The notes beneath the pieces are model-generated. The model was not told where the DNA came from and did not search any database. It saw nothing but the letters and a program-made list of their open reading frames with translations. From VRUE01 sp035556755 (GTDB taxonomy: Bacteria > Actinomycetota > Thermoleophilia > Solirubrobacterales > 70-9): DNA of 46,806 bases. Position numbers and translations under genes: made by a program. Below, in pieces: positions 14,800 to 23,766 of the stretch (its first letter is position 1; every line of letters begins with the position of its first letter). The DNA is taken from positions 1-46,806 of the forward strand of contig DATMEP010000072.1 of NCBI GenBank assembly GCA_035556755.1, in the 5' to 3' direction.

Positions 14800-15312
14800 A
14801 TGGCTTACGAGATGAACATCCGCGGCACGCAGGACCAGGTGAAGATCCGCAACCCGTGGGCCGTGGCGCTGCTGCCGATCATCACCCTCGGCATCTACCA
14901 CCTCGTCTGGTGGTACCGGATCAACCGCGAGCTGCGCGACTACGGGCAGGCCAAGGGCTACGACCTGGGCCAGAACCCGACCAACTCCGTGCTGGCGCTG
15001 TTCCCCGGTGGCTTGATCCTCGTGCCGGCGCTGGTCACCTACTGGCGCGGGACCAAGCGGGTCATGGGCGCCTCGCGCATCGCCGGCAAGGAGCCGCTCA
15101 ACGGCTGGATCGCGATCATCCTCTACCTGCTGCTCTCGCCCGCCTTCTGGGCCTACATCCAGGTCTCGCTGAACGACGTCTGGCGCGAGGAGGCCGAGGC
15201 GCTGCCGGGGCAGGAGCCGCCGGCCCGCTCCGAGGAGATGCCGCCGCCGCTGCAGGAGCAGCCGACCGAGGAGCCGCCGGGCTCTCCCGGTCAGCAGCCG
15301 CCCTCGCCCTGA
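14800..15312 (+). CDS. DUF4234-domain membrane protein
   Basis: A 170-residue protein with a cytoplasmic-looking N terminus and about three membrane helices: NPWAVALLPIITLGIYHLVWWYRINREL, a segment around SVLALFPGGLILVPALV, and GWIAIILYLLLSPAFW. The first has the DUF4234 signature (TLGIYxxxWxY). The tail (about 130-170) is Pro/Glu/Gln-rich and disordered. GAGAGGAG precedes the ATG by 5 bases. Function unknown. The rlmN gene follows after 33 bases. Confidence 0.75.
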   Translation: MAYEMNIRGTQDQVKIRNPWAVALLPIITLGIYHLVWWYRINRELRDYGQAKGYDLGQNPTNSVLALFPGGLILVPALVTYWRGTKRVMGASRIAGKEPLNGWIAIILYLLLSPAFWAYIQVSLNDVWREEAEALPGQEPPARSEEMPPPLQEQPTEEPPGSPGQQPPSP

Positions 15313-15345
15313 CCGGCGCCCGGCGGGGCCTACACTCGCCGGGAG

Positions 15346-16335
15346 ATGGATCGCGCGCTCCTGCAGCAGACCCTCGCCACGGCCGGTGAGCCGTCCTACC
15401 GCGCCTCCCAGGTCTGGGAGTGGGTGGCGCGTGGGGCGGGCTCTTTCGAGGAGATGACCAACCTGCCGGCGGCGCTGCGCGAGCGGCTCGCCGCCCAGGT
15501 CCCGTTCTCGACCCTCTCGCTGAGAACGGAGGCGAAGTCCGACGACGGCACCGTCAAGACGCTCTTCGACACCGCCGACGGCCGCCCGCTCGAGGCGGTG
15601 CTGATGCGCTACCGCGACGGGCGCCGCTCGGTCTGCCTCTCCTCGCAGTCGGGCTGCCCCCTCACCTGCACCTTCTGCGCCACGGGGCAGATGAAGTTCG
15701 GCCGCAACCTCAGCGCCGACGAGATCCTCGACCAGGCGCTCCACTTCCGCCGCGTCGAGCAGATCGACCACGTCGTCTTCATGGGGATGGGGGAGCCGAC
15801 GATGAACCTCGACGAGGTGCTCGCGGCCTGCGAGCGACTGCCCGACCTCGGCGTCAGTCACCGCCGCACCGCGATCTCGACGGTCGGCTGGGTGCCCGGC
15901 ATCGACCGCCTCGCCGAGTGCGAGATGCCGGTCGCCCTCGCCCTCTCGCTGCACGCGCCCAACGACGGACTGCGTTCGCAGCTGATGCCGGTCAACGATC
16001 GCTACCCCCTGGCTGAAGTGCTCGCCGCCTGCGATCGCTACCTCTCGCGCCGCCGGCGCAAGGTCTTCGTCGAGTACGTGATGCTGGACGGGGTCAACGA
16101 CCTTCCCGAGCACGCCCGCCAGCTGGCCGAGCTGCTCGACCCGCGCGCGTACAAGGTCAACCTGATCCCCTACAACCCGACCGGCGCCTACGACGGCTCC
16201 TCGCCGGAGCGGATCGAGCGCTTTCGCGCGATCCTCGCCGAGCACCGCCTCACCGCCACGGTCCGGCTCACGCGCGGCCGCGACATCGACGCCGCCTGCG
16301 GTCAACTGGCGGCGACTGGCCGGTCAGCCAGCTAG
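15346..16335 (+). CDS. rlmN: Dual-specificity RNA methyltransferase RlmN
   Basis: A 329-residue radical-SAM enzyme that methylates C2 of A2503 in 23S rRNA and of A37 in some tRNAs. The 4Fe-4S cluster ligands are Cys104, Cys108 and Cys111 (CPLTCTFC). Cys97, seven residues before the cluster, corresponds to the conserved Cys118 of the E. coli enzyme. Cys318 in DIDAACGQL is the methyl-carrying Cys355 equivalent. GMGEPTMN is the SAM-binding GGE-like motif. It is slightly shorter than the usual 350-380 because the N-terminal domain is reduced. Confidence 0.95.
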   Translation: MDRALLQQTLATAGEPSYRASQVWEWVARGAGSFEEMTNLPAALRERLAAQVPFSTLSLRTEAKSDDGTVKTLFDTADGRPLEAVLMRYRDGRRSVCLSSQSGCPLTCTFCATGQMKFGRNLSADEILDQALHFRRVEQIDHVVFMGMGEPTMNLDEVLAACERLPDLGVSHRRTAISTVGWVPGIDRLAECEMPVALALSLHAPNDGLRSQLMPVNDRYPLAEVLAACDRYLSRRRRKVFVEYVMLDGVNDLPEHARQLAELLDPRAYKVNLIPYNPTGAYDGSSPERIERFRAILAEHRLTATVRLTRGRDIDAACGQLAATGRSAS

Positions 16336-16345
16336 GATCGGTCCG

Positions 16346-17779
16346 ATGCCCGCCGAGACGGCCGTGCCCGCCGCCAAACCACCCCAGATGTCAGACAACC
16401 CGCTGCGGCGGATAGTCGACGACGTGCGTTCGGAGTGGAACGGGCGGGGCAAATTCCCGCCCGGCCGCAACGACTTCAGCCTCACCCGCACGCACCGCAT
16501 CGCGCGCGATCCGCTGCCCATCCTCCTCTCCGCCTACGAAGAGTTCGGGCCGATCTTCAGCCTTCGCCTCTTCTACGTCCGCTCGGTCTTCATGCTCGGG
16601 CCGGAAGCGAACCATTTCGTCACCGTCGCCCACCCCGAGAACTTCCACTGGCGCGAGTCGAGCTTCGGCGACCTGATCCCCCTGCTCGGCGACGGCCTGC
16701 TGACGATCGACGACGAGTACCACGACCGCGCCCGGGCGATCATGCTGCCCGCCTTCCACCGCAGGCAGCTGACCGCGATGGTCGAGGCGATGGCAGTTGA
16801 GGCCGGGGCGGCGATCGAGGCCCTGCGGCCCAGTGAGGTCGTCGACGTCTACGAGTGGATGCGCAACCTGGCGATGCGGATCGCGATGCGGGCACTGCTC
16901 GGCCTCGACCCCGACGAGGCGGGCAAGGGCGCAGCCGCCGCGGAGCACTTCGAGCGTGCTCTCGCCTTCTACGGCACCGACTACCCGTTGCGCTTCGTGC
17001 GCGGGCCGCGTTCGCCCTGGAGCAAGCTGATCGCCTCGCGCACGGTCCTCGACGAGATCGTCTTCGGCGAGATCGCGCAGCGCCGGGAGAAGCCTGACGC
17101 CGATCGCATCGACATCCTCAGCCTGCTGCTTGCCGCGCGAGGCGAGAACGGCGAGTCCTTCACCGACCGCGAGGTCCGCGATCAGGTGATGACCCTGATG
17201 TTCGCCGGCCACGACACCTCGACCTCGACCCTGACCTTCATGATGTACGAGCTGGCGCGCCACCCCGAGGTCATCGAGCGTCTCTGCGAGGAGCAGGAGC
17301 GCGTCCTCGGCGGGGGAGTGCCCAGCGCCGAGCAGCTCGAGAAGGAGATGCCCTACCTCGACATGGTGCTCGACGAGGTGCTGCGGCTCTACCCGCCCGC
17401 TTGGATCGGCCCGCGCCGCGCGGTGCGCGAGTTCGAGTTCGGCGGTTACACGGTCCCCCGTGGCGCCTACGTCAACTACTGCTCATGGGCGAGCCACCGC
17501 CTGCCCGAGGTCTTCCCCGACCCCGAGGCGTTCGTCCCGGAGCGCTTCACGCCGGAGCGCAAGGCGACGCTGCCGCGTGGCGCCTACGTGCCGTTCGGCG
17601 GCGGTAGCCGCATCTGCATCGGCAAGCGCTTCGGCCAGACCGAGGTGAAGTTGGTCGCGACGATGCTGCTGCAGCGGCTGCGCCTCGACGCGCTGCCGGG
17701 CCGCACGATGACGGTGCGCCAGATGCCGACGCTTTCGCCGCGAGGCGGTCTGGAGATGCGGGTACTGTCCCGCGGGTGA
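16346..17779 (+). CDS. Cytochrome P450
   Basis: A 477-residue heme monooxygenase. The oxygen-binding I-helix motif is MFAGHDTSTS (about 284-293), ExxR is Glu344-Arg347 (EVLR), the PERF-like element is FVPERFTPER, and the heme loop FGGGSRICIGKRFG has the thiolate ligand Cys424. Length and the F-G-x-G-x-R-x-C-x-G spacing resemble class II-type bacterial P450s (CYP110/CYP102-like) more than short actinobacterial CYPs. No ferredoxin or reductase adjoins. It lies 10 bases after rlmN and overlaps the MFS gene by 4 bases. Substrate unknown. Confidence 0.92.
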   Translation: MPAETAVPAAKPPQMSDNPLRRIVDDVRSEWNGRGKFPPGRNDFSLTRTHRIARDPLPILLSAYEEFGPIFSLRLFYVRSVFMLGPEANHFVTVAHPENFHWRESSFGDLIPLLGDGLLTIDDEYHDRARAIMLPAFHRRQLTAMVEAMAVEAGAAIEALRPSEVVDVYEWMRNLAMRIAMRALLGLDPDEAGKGAAAAEHFERALAFYGTDYPLRFVRGPRSPWSKLIASRTVLDEIVFGEIAQRREKPDADRIDILSLLLAARGENGESFTDREVRDQVMTLMFAGHDTSTSTLTFMMYELARHPEVIERLCEEQERVLGGGVPSAEQLEKEMPYLDMVLDEVLRLYPPAWIGPRRAVREFEFGGYTVPRGAYVNYCSWASHRLPEVFPDPEAFVPERFTPERKATLPRGAYVPFGGGSRICIGKRFGQTEVKLVATMLLQRLRLDALPGRTMTVRQMPTLSPRGGLEMRVLSRG

Positions 17780-19191
17780 CGGACCCTCCGGGGCAGGGAC
17801 TCAGCCGCTGGACGCTCTGGTTCGGCGGCCTTGCCTTCTTCACCTGCTACCTCGGGCAGACCGTGCTGGGGGTGATCCAGCCGACGATCGCCGCCGAACT
17901 GGACCTCTCGCCCTCCGGGGCGCAGTGGGTCGTCAACGCCTTCTTCCTCACCCTGGCCCTGTTCGCGGCGCCGGGCGGCCGCCTCGGCGACTACTACGGC
18001 CACCGACAGGTGCTGCTGGTGGCGCTCTCGATCTTCGCCCTCGGCTCGGTTTCCGCGGCGGCCTCCCAGGGGTTCGTCTGGCTGGTGCTCAGCATCGCAG
18101 TCGCCGGCATGGGCGCCTCGACGCTCTACCCCTCGAGCGCCGCGATGATCGCCAACCGGGTGCCGCTGGAGCGCCGCGGCGACGCCCTCGGCAAGTACTC
18201 GGCGATCGGCGTCACCGTCTTCGTGATCGGGCCGATCCTGGCGGGGCTGCTCACCGAGGCGGTCAGCTGGCGGGCCCTGTTCGGGTTGCAGGCCGCGGTC
18301 GGCGTCGGCCTCGTCGTCCTCGGTGCGCTGCGGGTCGACAACCGCGCGGTGGGAGAGGCCAAGCCTTTCGACACCACCGGCCTCGTCATTCTGATGGCGG
18401 GCCTTTCCGCCCTGCTCGTCTCGCTGATGCAGGCGCTCGCCTGGGGCTGGGACTCGGCCGCGACGATCTCTCTCTTCGCCGTCGGCCTCGCGGTCCTCGG
18501 CACCTTCGTCTCCTTCGAGCTGCGGCGCGAGCATCCCCTGCTCGACGTCGCGCTGGTGCGGCGCCGCGTCATGCGCGGCATCGTGATCGCGATGTTCACC
18601 GCCCAGTTCGTCCTCAACGGCTTCGTCATCTACATCGCCACCTACTTCCAGCACGTGCTCGACTACGGCCCGCTGCTCGCCTCAGTTGCGATGGCGCCGT
18701 CGATGCTGCTCGGCCCGATCTTCAACATCCTCGTCGGCCGGCTCACCGACCGGGTCGGGCCGCGCCGGCCGGCGGTCGCCGGCTACCTGCTCGCGGCGCT
18801 CTCCTTCACCTGGGTCGCGCTCTTCATCGACCGCGACTCCTACTGGCTGCTGCTGCCGGGCCTGGTGCTGCTGAGCATCTCCGTCGCGCCGATGTTCACC
18901 TCGCTGCTGACCGGGCTCAGCAACGCGGTCGGTGCCGAGGAGCGCGGCGACGCCAACGCCCTCGTCCTCACCGTGCGCTGGATCGGCGCCGCCACCGGCA
19001 CCATGGTCCTCGGCGCGATCGTCTACGGCGGCTCGGCGGCGGGCGCGACGCCCACGGCCTCTCCCTACGAGACGGCCTTCACCGTCCTCGCCTGCGTCGC
19101 GCTGGCGGGTGCGCTGGCCTGTGCCGTGCTGCTCCGCGATCCCTCCCCCGGGCAGCGACCGAAGCACCACCACTTCCGTCCTCACTTCTGA
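17776..19191 (+). CDS. MFS transporter, DHA2 (14-TM) type
   Basis: A 471-residue major facilitator protein with about 14 hydrophobic segments, the layout of drug:H+ antiporters of the DHA2 group. The motif A loop between TM2 and TM3 is GGRLGDYYGHRQVLL, and motif C-like GPILAGLLTEAVSWRALF lies around residues 153-170. Its GTG start overlaps the P450 stop (GTGA), so the two are translated together. This suggests export of, or protection from, the P450's substrate or product. The His-rich tail (HHHFRPHF) is unusual. Confidence 0.88.
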   Translation: MTDPPGQGLSRWTLWFGGLAFFTCYLGQTVLGVIQPTIAAELDLSPSGAQWVVNAFFLTLALFAAPGGRLGDYYGHRQVLLVALSIFALGSVSAAASQGFVWLVLSIAVAGMGASTLYPSSAAMIANRVPLERRGDALGKYSAIGVTVFVIGPILAGLLTEAVSWRALFGLQAAVGVGLVVLGALRVDNRAVGEAKPFDTTGLVILMAGLSALLVSLMQALAWGWDSAATISLFAVGLAVLGTFVSFELRREHPLLDVALVRRRVMRGIVIAMFTAQFVLNGFVIYIATYFQHVLDYGPLLASVAMAPSMLLGPIFNILVGRLTDRVGPRRPAVAGYLLAALSFTWVALFIDRDSYWLLLPGLVLLSISVAPMFTSLLTGLSNAVGAEERGDANALVLTVRWIGAATGTMVLGAIVYGGSAAGATPTASPYETAFTVLACVALAGALACAVLLRDPSPGQRPKHHHFRPHF

Positions 19192-19210
19192 ATCGGCGAT
19201 ATCCGGCCGC

Positions 19211-19318
19211 ATGAACGCGCCTGGCTACGCAGCGTACCTCTGGCGCGACACGATGCGGCCGATCGCCCGCTCCAACCGCGAGATCGGCGAGCTGCTCGCG
19301 GAGTTCTTCGCCCGCTGA
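19211..19318 (+). CDS. Possible 35-residue small protein
   Basis: An open frame in the gap between the MFS and glutamine synthetase genes. The product has an aromatic, basic start (APGYAAYLWRDTMRPIAR) and an amphipathic C-terminal helix (EIGELLAEFFAR), so composition looks protein-like. No Shine-Dalgarno sequence precedes the ATG. It may be chance. Confidence 0.25.
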   Translation: MNAPGYAAYLWRDTMRPIARSNREIGELLAEFFAR

Positions 19319-19324
19319 GCCGAA

Positions 19325-21469
19325 CTACTTGATGAACAGCATCTCCTCGTACTTGGGGAGTGGCCAGAGGTCGTCGGCGACGACCTTCTCCAGCTTGTCG
19401 GCCGCCTCGCGGACCGCCGCCATCGCCGCGATCTGCTTGTCGCGGGCGTGGATCGCCATCTCCATTCCCTCGAGGCCCGGGGCGGCGTTCGCCGCCTCGA
19501 GCTCTCCCAGGGCGGCAACGAGCTCGTCGACCAGGCCGCGTACCTCGGCCTCGATCGCGGATACCCCGGACTCGCCGATCAGCGCCAGGTGGCGCATGGC
19601 CGCCGGCAGGATCATCGTCTTGGCGATCGAGAAGGTCGTCTCCGCCTCGATGTTGGCGCGGATCCAGTACTGCTCGACCCAGACCTCGTAGCGTGACTCC
19701 AGCTCCCGCTTGGAGAGCACGTCGTAGTTCTCGAAGGCGGCGACCGTCTGCTCCGTGAGCACCTCGGGCAGCGCATCGGGCGTCGTGCGGAGGTTCTTCA
19801 GCCCCCGCTGCTCGGCTTCGGCGTGCCACTCCTCGGAGTAGTTGTCACCGTCGAAGCAGATCTGCTTGTTGTCGCCGTAGGCATCTTTGACGACCTCGAT
19901 TACGGCCTCCGCGGTGTCCATGCCGCCGCTCGTCTTCGCCTCCAGCTTTCCGGCCAGCTCGTCGATCGCCTCGGCGGCGATCGTGTTGAGCACCGTGTTG
20001 GGGAAGGCGAGCGACATGCTCGAGCCGAGCGCCCGGAACTCGAATTTGTTGCCGGTGAAGGCGAACGGGGAGGTCCGGTTGCGGTCGCCGCCGTGCATCG
20101 GCAGTGCTGGTAGTACCGTGGCGCCCAGCTCGAGGAAGGAGGCTGGGGTGTGCGGGTCCCCCGAACCGGCCGAGATCGCCTCGAACACTTTCTCCAGCTC
20201 GGCGCCGAGGAAGATCGAGATGATCGCCGGGGGCGCCTCGTTGGCGCCGAGGCGATGGTCCTGGCCGATGTTGGCGACCGAGGCGCGCAGGAGCCCCTGG
20301 TGCTTGTTGACCGCCTGGATCACCGCGGCGCAGAAGAAGAGGAAGTGGATGTTGTCGGCCGGGGTGTCGCCCGGGTCGAGCAGGTTCGAACCGGTGTCGG
20401 TCCCCATCGACCAGTTGTTGTGCTTGCCCGAGCCGTTGACGCCGGCGAACGGCTTCTCGTGCAGGAGGCAGACCAGCCCATAGCGGCGTGCGACGCTTTC
20501 CAGCACCTGCATCATCAGCTGCTGGTGGTCGGAGCCGACGTTCGAGTTCTCGAACACGGGCGCGATCTCGTACTGGTTCGGGGCGACCTCGTTGTGGCGG
20601 GTCTTGACCGGGATGCCGAGCTTGCGCATCTCCAGCTCGGCCTCCAGCATGCAGGCGAGGATCCGCTCCGGGATCGAGCCGAAGTAGTGGTCGTCCAGCT
20701 CATGGCCCTTCGGCGGCTTGGCGCCGAACAGGGTGCGTCCGGTGGAGATCAGGTCGGGTCGCTCGAAGAAGTACTGCTCGTCGATCAGGAAGTACTCCTG
20801 CTCGGCGCCGACCGTGGTGAAGACGCGCTTGCTGTCGTCGTCGCCGAGCAGTCGCAGGGCCTTGATCGCCGAGCGCGAGAGCGCGTCCATCGAGCGCAGC
20901 AGCGGGATCTTCGCGTCCAGGGCCTCGCCGGTCCAGGAGGCGAAGGCGGTCGGGATGCAGAGCAGCGCCCCGTTCGGGTTCTCCAGGATGAAGGCGGGGG
21001 AGGTGGGGTCCCAGGCGGTGTAGCCGCGCGCCTCAAAGGTGGCGCGGACGCCGCCGGTCGGGAAGGAGGATGCGTCGGGCTCGCCCTGGATCAGCTCCTT
21101 GCCCGAGAAGCCGGCCAGCGCCGTGCCCTCGGCGGCGGGATCGAAGAAGGAGTCGTGCTTCTCCGCGGTGGAGCCGGTCAGCGGCTGGAACATGTGGGTG
21201 AAGTGGGTGGCGCCGTTCTCCAGCGCCCACTCCTTCATCGCGTCGGCGATGGCGTCGGCGAGGCTCGGGTCGAGCGCCTCGCCGTCGGCCAGGGTCGCCT
21301 GCAGCTTCTCGAAGACGTCGGCGGGCAGCCGTTCGCGCTGCACGGTCACCGAGAAGACATTGGCGCCGAAGGGGTCGTTCTCGGGCAGGGTCAGGTCGAG
21401 CGCGCCGAGGGCCTCCCCGTTGGAGCTCCACTGCGCTGCGGTCACGTTCTGCTGGCGGATACGAGTCAT
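19325..21469 (-). CDS. glnN: Glutamine synthetase type III
   Basis: A 714-residue GSIII (about 700-730 is usual; GSI and GSII are 350-470). It makes glutamine from glutamate, ammonia and ATP. GSIII features visible include an N-terminal domain containing FTHMFQPLTGSTAEKHDSF, the GAEQEYFLID metal-site strand, HYFGSIPERI, RHNEVAPNQYEIAP, KHNNWSMGTD and the ATP-binding GGDRNRTSPFAFTGNKFEFR. It is transcribed toward the MFS gene and divergently from the fatty-acid operon. The upstream gap has two dyads that could affect either promoter. Whether another GS exists in the genome is not visible. Confidence 0.95.
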   Translation of the reverse strand: MTRIRQQNVTAAQWSSNGEALGALDLTLPENDPFGANVFSVTVQRERLPADVFEKLQATLADGEALDPSLADAIADAMKEWALENGATHFTHMFQPLTGSTAEKHDSFFDPAAEGTALAGFSGKELIQGEPDASSFPTGGVRATFEARGYTAWDPTSPAFILENPNGALLCIPTAFASWTGEALDAKIPLLRSMDALSRSAIKALRLLGDDDSKRVFTTVGAEQEYFLIDEQYFFERPDLISTGRTLFGAKPPKGHELDDHYFGSIPERILACMLEAELEMRKLGIPVKTRHNEVAPNQYEIAPVFENSNVGSDHQQLMMQVLESVARRYGLVCLLHEKPFAGVNGSGKHNNWSMGTDTGSNLLDPGDTPADNIHFLFFCAAVIQAVNKHQGLLRASVANIGQDHRLGANEAPPAIISIFLGAELEKVFEAISAGSGDPHTPASFLELGATVLPALPMHGGDRNRTSPFAFTGNKFEFRALGSSMSLAFPNTVLNTIAAEAIDELAGKLEAKTSGGMDTAEAVIEVVKDAYGDNKQICFDGDNYSEEWHAEAEQRGLKNLRTTPDALPEVLTEQTVAAFENYDVLSKRELESRYEVWVEQYWIRANIEAETTFSIAKTMILPAAMRHLALIGESGVSAIEAEVRGLVDELVAALGELEAANAAPGLEGMEMAIHARDKQIAAMAAVREAADKLEKVVADDLWPLPKYEEMLFIK

Positions 21470-21765
21470 CGCTTTGTTCGATCTCCCACTCTGCGGCGCC
21501 CTCGGTCGGCGGGCGCGTCGGTTACCGGTCTACGTCAAGAGTCAAAAAAGCCTAATGGCAGAGCGGCCGAGATGCCTTTGTACCGCCGTACAAGGTTCGG
21601 ATGGCGATGTTGTCCCCGCCGGGAGTCTCGCAGGAGAGTCGTGGATGGGTTTTCCCGGCTATGGGCGGGCAAATCCATCCACGATCGGCTTGGAGCATGG
21701 CGAAGCACGCACCGGAACTGGCCCCGATAGCCTTCGCCCGCCCCCGACCTGGAGGAATCCCAAAC
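21470..21765. promoter_or_regulatory. Divergent promoter region with two dyads
   Basis: The gap between glnN (minus) and the dehydrogenase/hydratase gene (plus). TTGTAC/GTACAA forms a small dyad at 21578-21593. A larger hairpin pairs 21639-21657 with 21666-21684 (17 of 19 positions, 8-base loop) and contains the repeated GTGGATGG/CCATCCAC arms. GGAGG at 21751-21755 serves the ATG at 21766. No gene is visible in it. Confidence 0.5.
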
Positions 21766-23766
21766 ATGTTCGTCTCGAAAGCCGCCGTCGTCGGCGGCGG
21801 CACCATGGGCGGTGAGATCGCCCAGGCGATCGCCGCGGCCGACGTCCCCGTCGTCGTCAAGGACGTCGAGCAGAAGTTCGTCGACGCTGCGCTGGAGAAG
21901 GCCCGAGCAGTGACCGAGGGCCAGCTCGCGCGGCTGGTCAAGAAGGAGAAGCTGACCCAGGAGGAGGCTGACGCCCGCCTCGCCGAGGTGATGGGCCTGA
22001 TAGCCGGCACGACGACCTACGAGGAGTTCGGCGACGTCGACTTCGTCGTCGAGGCGGTGCCGGAGCGGATGGAGATCAAGCAGGCCGTCTTCCGCGAGCT
22101 GGACGCCGCCACGCCCGGCCACGCGATCCTCGCCTCCAACACCTCCTCACTCTCGATCGGCGAGATCGGCGAGGCGACGCTGCGCCCCGAGAAGGTCGTC
22201 GGCTTCCACTTCTTCTACCCCGCCTCGATCATGCCGCTGGTCGAGGTGATCGTCGGCGAGGACACCTCGCAGGAGACCGCCACCGCCGCCTACAACTTCG
22301 CCCAGGCGATCCGCAAGCAGCCGATCGTCTGCGGTGAGGTGCCGGGCTTTGTCGTCAACCGGATCCTGATGGCGACGATCGGCGAGATCTGGCGTGTCCA
22401 GGAGGAGCAGGGGCTCTCGTTGAAGGCGATCGACGAGGCAATCGCAGGGGCGCAGGTCGCCCCGATGGGTCCCTTCTTCCTCACCGATCTGCTCGGGCTG
22501 GACACCGTGCTGCACGTCGCCGAGCACCTCAACGCCTCCTACGGTGAGACCTTCTACGTCCACCAGGGGCTGAAGCAGCTGGTCGCCGACGGGAAGCTCG
22601 GCGCCAAGAGCGGCGGCGAGGGGTTCTTCAAGGAGGGCGAGCAGACCATCCCCGGCGATGCCGATCCCGATGCCGAGGAGCTGGTCGCGCTGTTCACCAG
22701 CCGGGCGCTGATCGAGGCCTGTCAGCTGGTCGAGGAGGGTGTCTGCTCGGTCCGCGACATCGACCTCGGGATGATGGCCGGCGCCGGGCTCGACCCGCGC
22801 CGCGGGCTGCTGCCGCCCTTCTGGAAAGCCGACGTCGAGGGGTTGGGCTCGGTCCTCGAGCGGATGGAGCAGCTCGAGGAGAAGCACGGCGAGCGCTTCG
22901 CGCCGCCGCCGCTGCTGAGGCGGCTCGTCGCCCAGGGCCGTCTCGGGATGGCCTCGGGGCAGGGCTTCTACCCCTACCCGCAGCCCGACGAGGGCGACCA
23001 GGCCGACACCGTGAAGCTGGAGACGCGCGGCGACGTCGCGATCGCCTGGCTCGCCAACGCGCCGATGAACGCGATCTCGCCCGACGTGATCCGCGACCTC
23101 GGCACGGTCTGGGAGAAGGTCAAGGCGGCGGACGGGGTCGGGGCGATGGTGATCGCTTCCTCGATTCCGGTCGTTTTCTCCGCCGGGGCCGACATCAAGG
23201 CCTTCACCCAGATGGACGCGGGCGCCGGCGAGGAGCTGATCCATACCGCCCACGCACTGCTGCGCGAGTTCGGCCAGGACGGCGTCGCGACGATCGCGGC
23301 GGTCAACTCGATCGCCTTCGGCGGTGGCTGCGAGGTGGCGATGGCCTGCGACGTGCGGATCGGCGCCGAGGCGGCGGTCTTCGGCCAGCCCGAGATCAAG
23401 CTCGGGATCATCCCCGGCTTCGGCGGCACGCAGCGGCTGGCACGCCTGGTGGGGGAGAACAAGGCGCTGGAGATGAATCTGGTCGGCGACGCGATACTCG
23501 CCGATGAGGCGCTCGAGTTCGGCCTGGTCAACGGAGTTGCTCCGGATCACGAGCTGTTCGAGACGGCGCTGATGTGGGCCCGCAAGCTGGCGGCCCAGGC
23601 GCCTGTCGCGCGCGAGCAGATCAAGCGCGTCTCCGCCAAGGGCGATCTCGACGAGGGGATCGAGGCCGAGAAGCAGGGTTTCGCGACCGCCTTCGCCAGT
23701 GCCGACGCCAAGGAGGGCATATCGGCCTTCCTCGGCAAGCGGACGCCGAGATGGAGCGGGCGGTAG
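21766..23766 (+). CDS. 3-hydroxyacyl-CoA dehydrogenase/enoyl-CoA hydratase fusion
   Basis: A 666-residue bifunctional enzyme for two steps of beta-oxidation or its reverse. The dehydrogenase comes first: NAD-binding VVGGGTMGGEIAQAI (8-22), the catalytic pair His148 (VGFHFFYP) and Glu160 (PLVEVI), and a C-terminal helical domain to about 405. The hydratase follows from about 415, with oxyanion-hole SAGADIKAF and catalytic Glu523 (GGGCEVAMACD) and Glu543 (GQPEI). This order is the reverse of FadB/FadJ. It resembles the archaeal crotonyl-CoA hydratase/3-hydroxybutyryl-CoA dehydrogenase fusions (Sulfolobales). No thiolase adjoins. The ATG has GGAGG 10 bases upstream; the sirtuin gene overlaps its end by 16 bases. 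Confidence 0.92.
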   Translation: MFVSKAAVVGGGTMGGEIAQAIAAADVPVVVKDVEQKFVDAALEKARAVTEGQLARLVKKEKLTQEEADARLAEVMGLIAGTTTYEEFGDVDFVVEAVPERMEIKQAVFRELDAATPGHAILASNTSSLSIGEIGEATLRPEKVVGFHFFYPASIMPLVEVIVGEDTSQETATAAYNFAQAIRKQPIVCGEVPGFVVNRILMATIGEIWRVQEEQGLSLKAIDEAIAGAQVAPMGPFFLTDLLGLDTVLHVAEHLNASYGETFYVHQGLKQLVADGKLGAKSGGEGFFKEGEQTIPGDADPDAEELVALFTSRALIEACQLVEEGVCSVRDIDLGMMAGAGLDPRRGLLPPFWKADVEGLGSVLERMEQLEEKHGERFAPPPLLRRLVAQGRLGMASGQGFYPYPQPDEGDQADTVKLETRGDVAIAWLANAPMNAISPDVIRDLGTVWEKVKAADGVGAMVIASSIPVVFSAGADIKAFTQMDAGAGEELIHTAHALLREFGQDGVATIAAVNSIAFGGGCEVAMACDVRIGAEAAVFGQPEIKLGIIPGFGGTQRLARLVGENKALEMNLVGDAILADEALEFGLVNGVAPDHELFETALMWARKLAAQAPVAREQIKRVSAKGDLDEGIEAEKQGFATAFASADAKEGISAFLGKRTPRWSGR

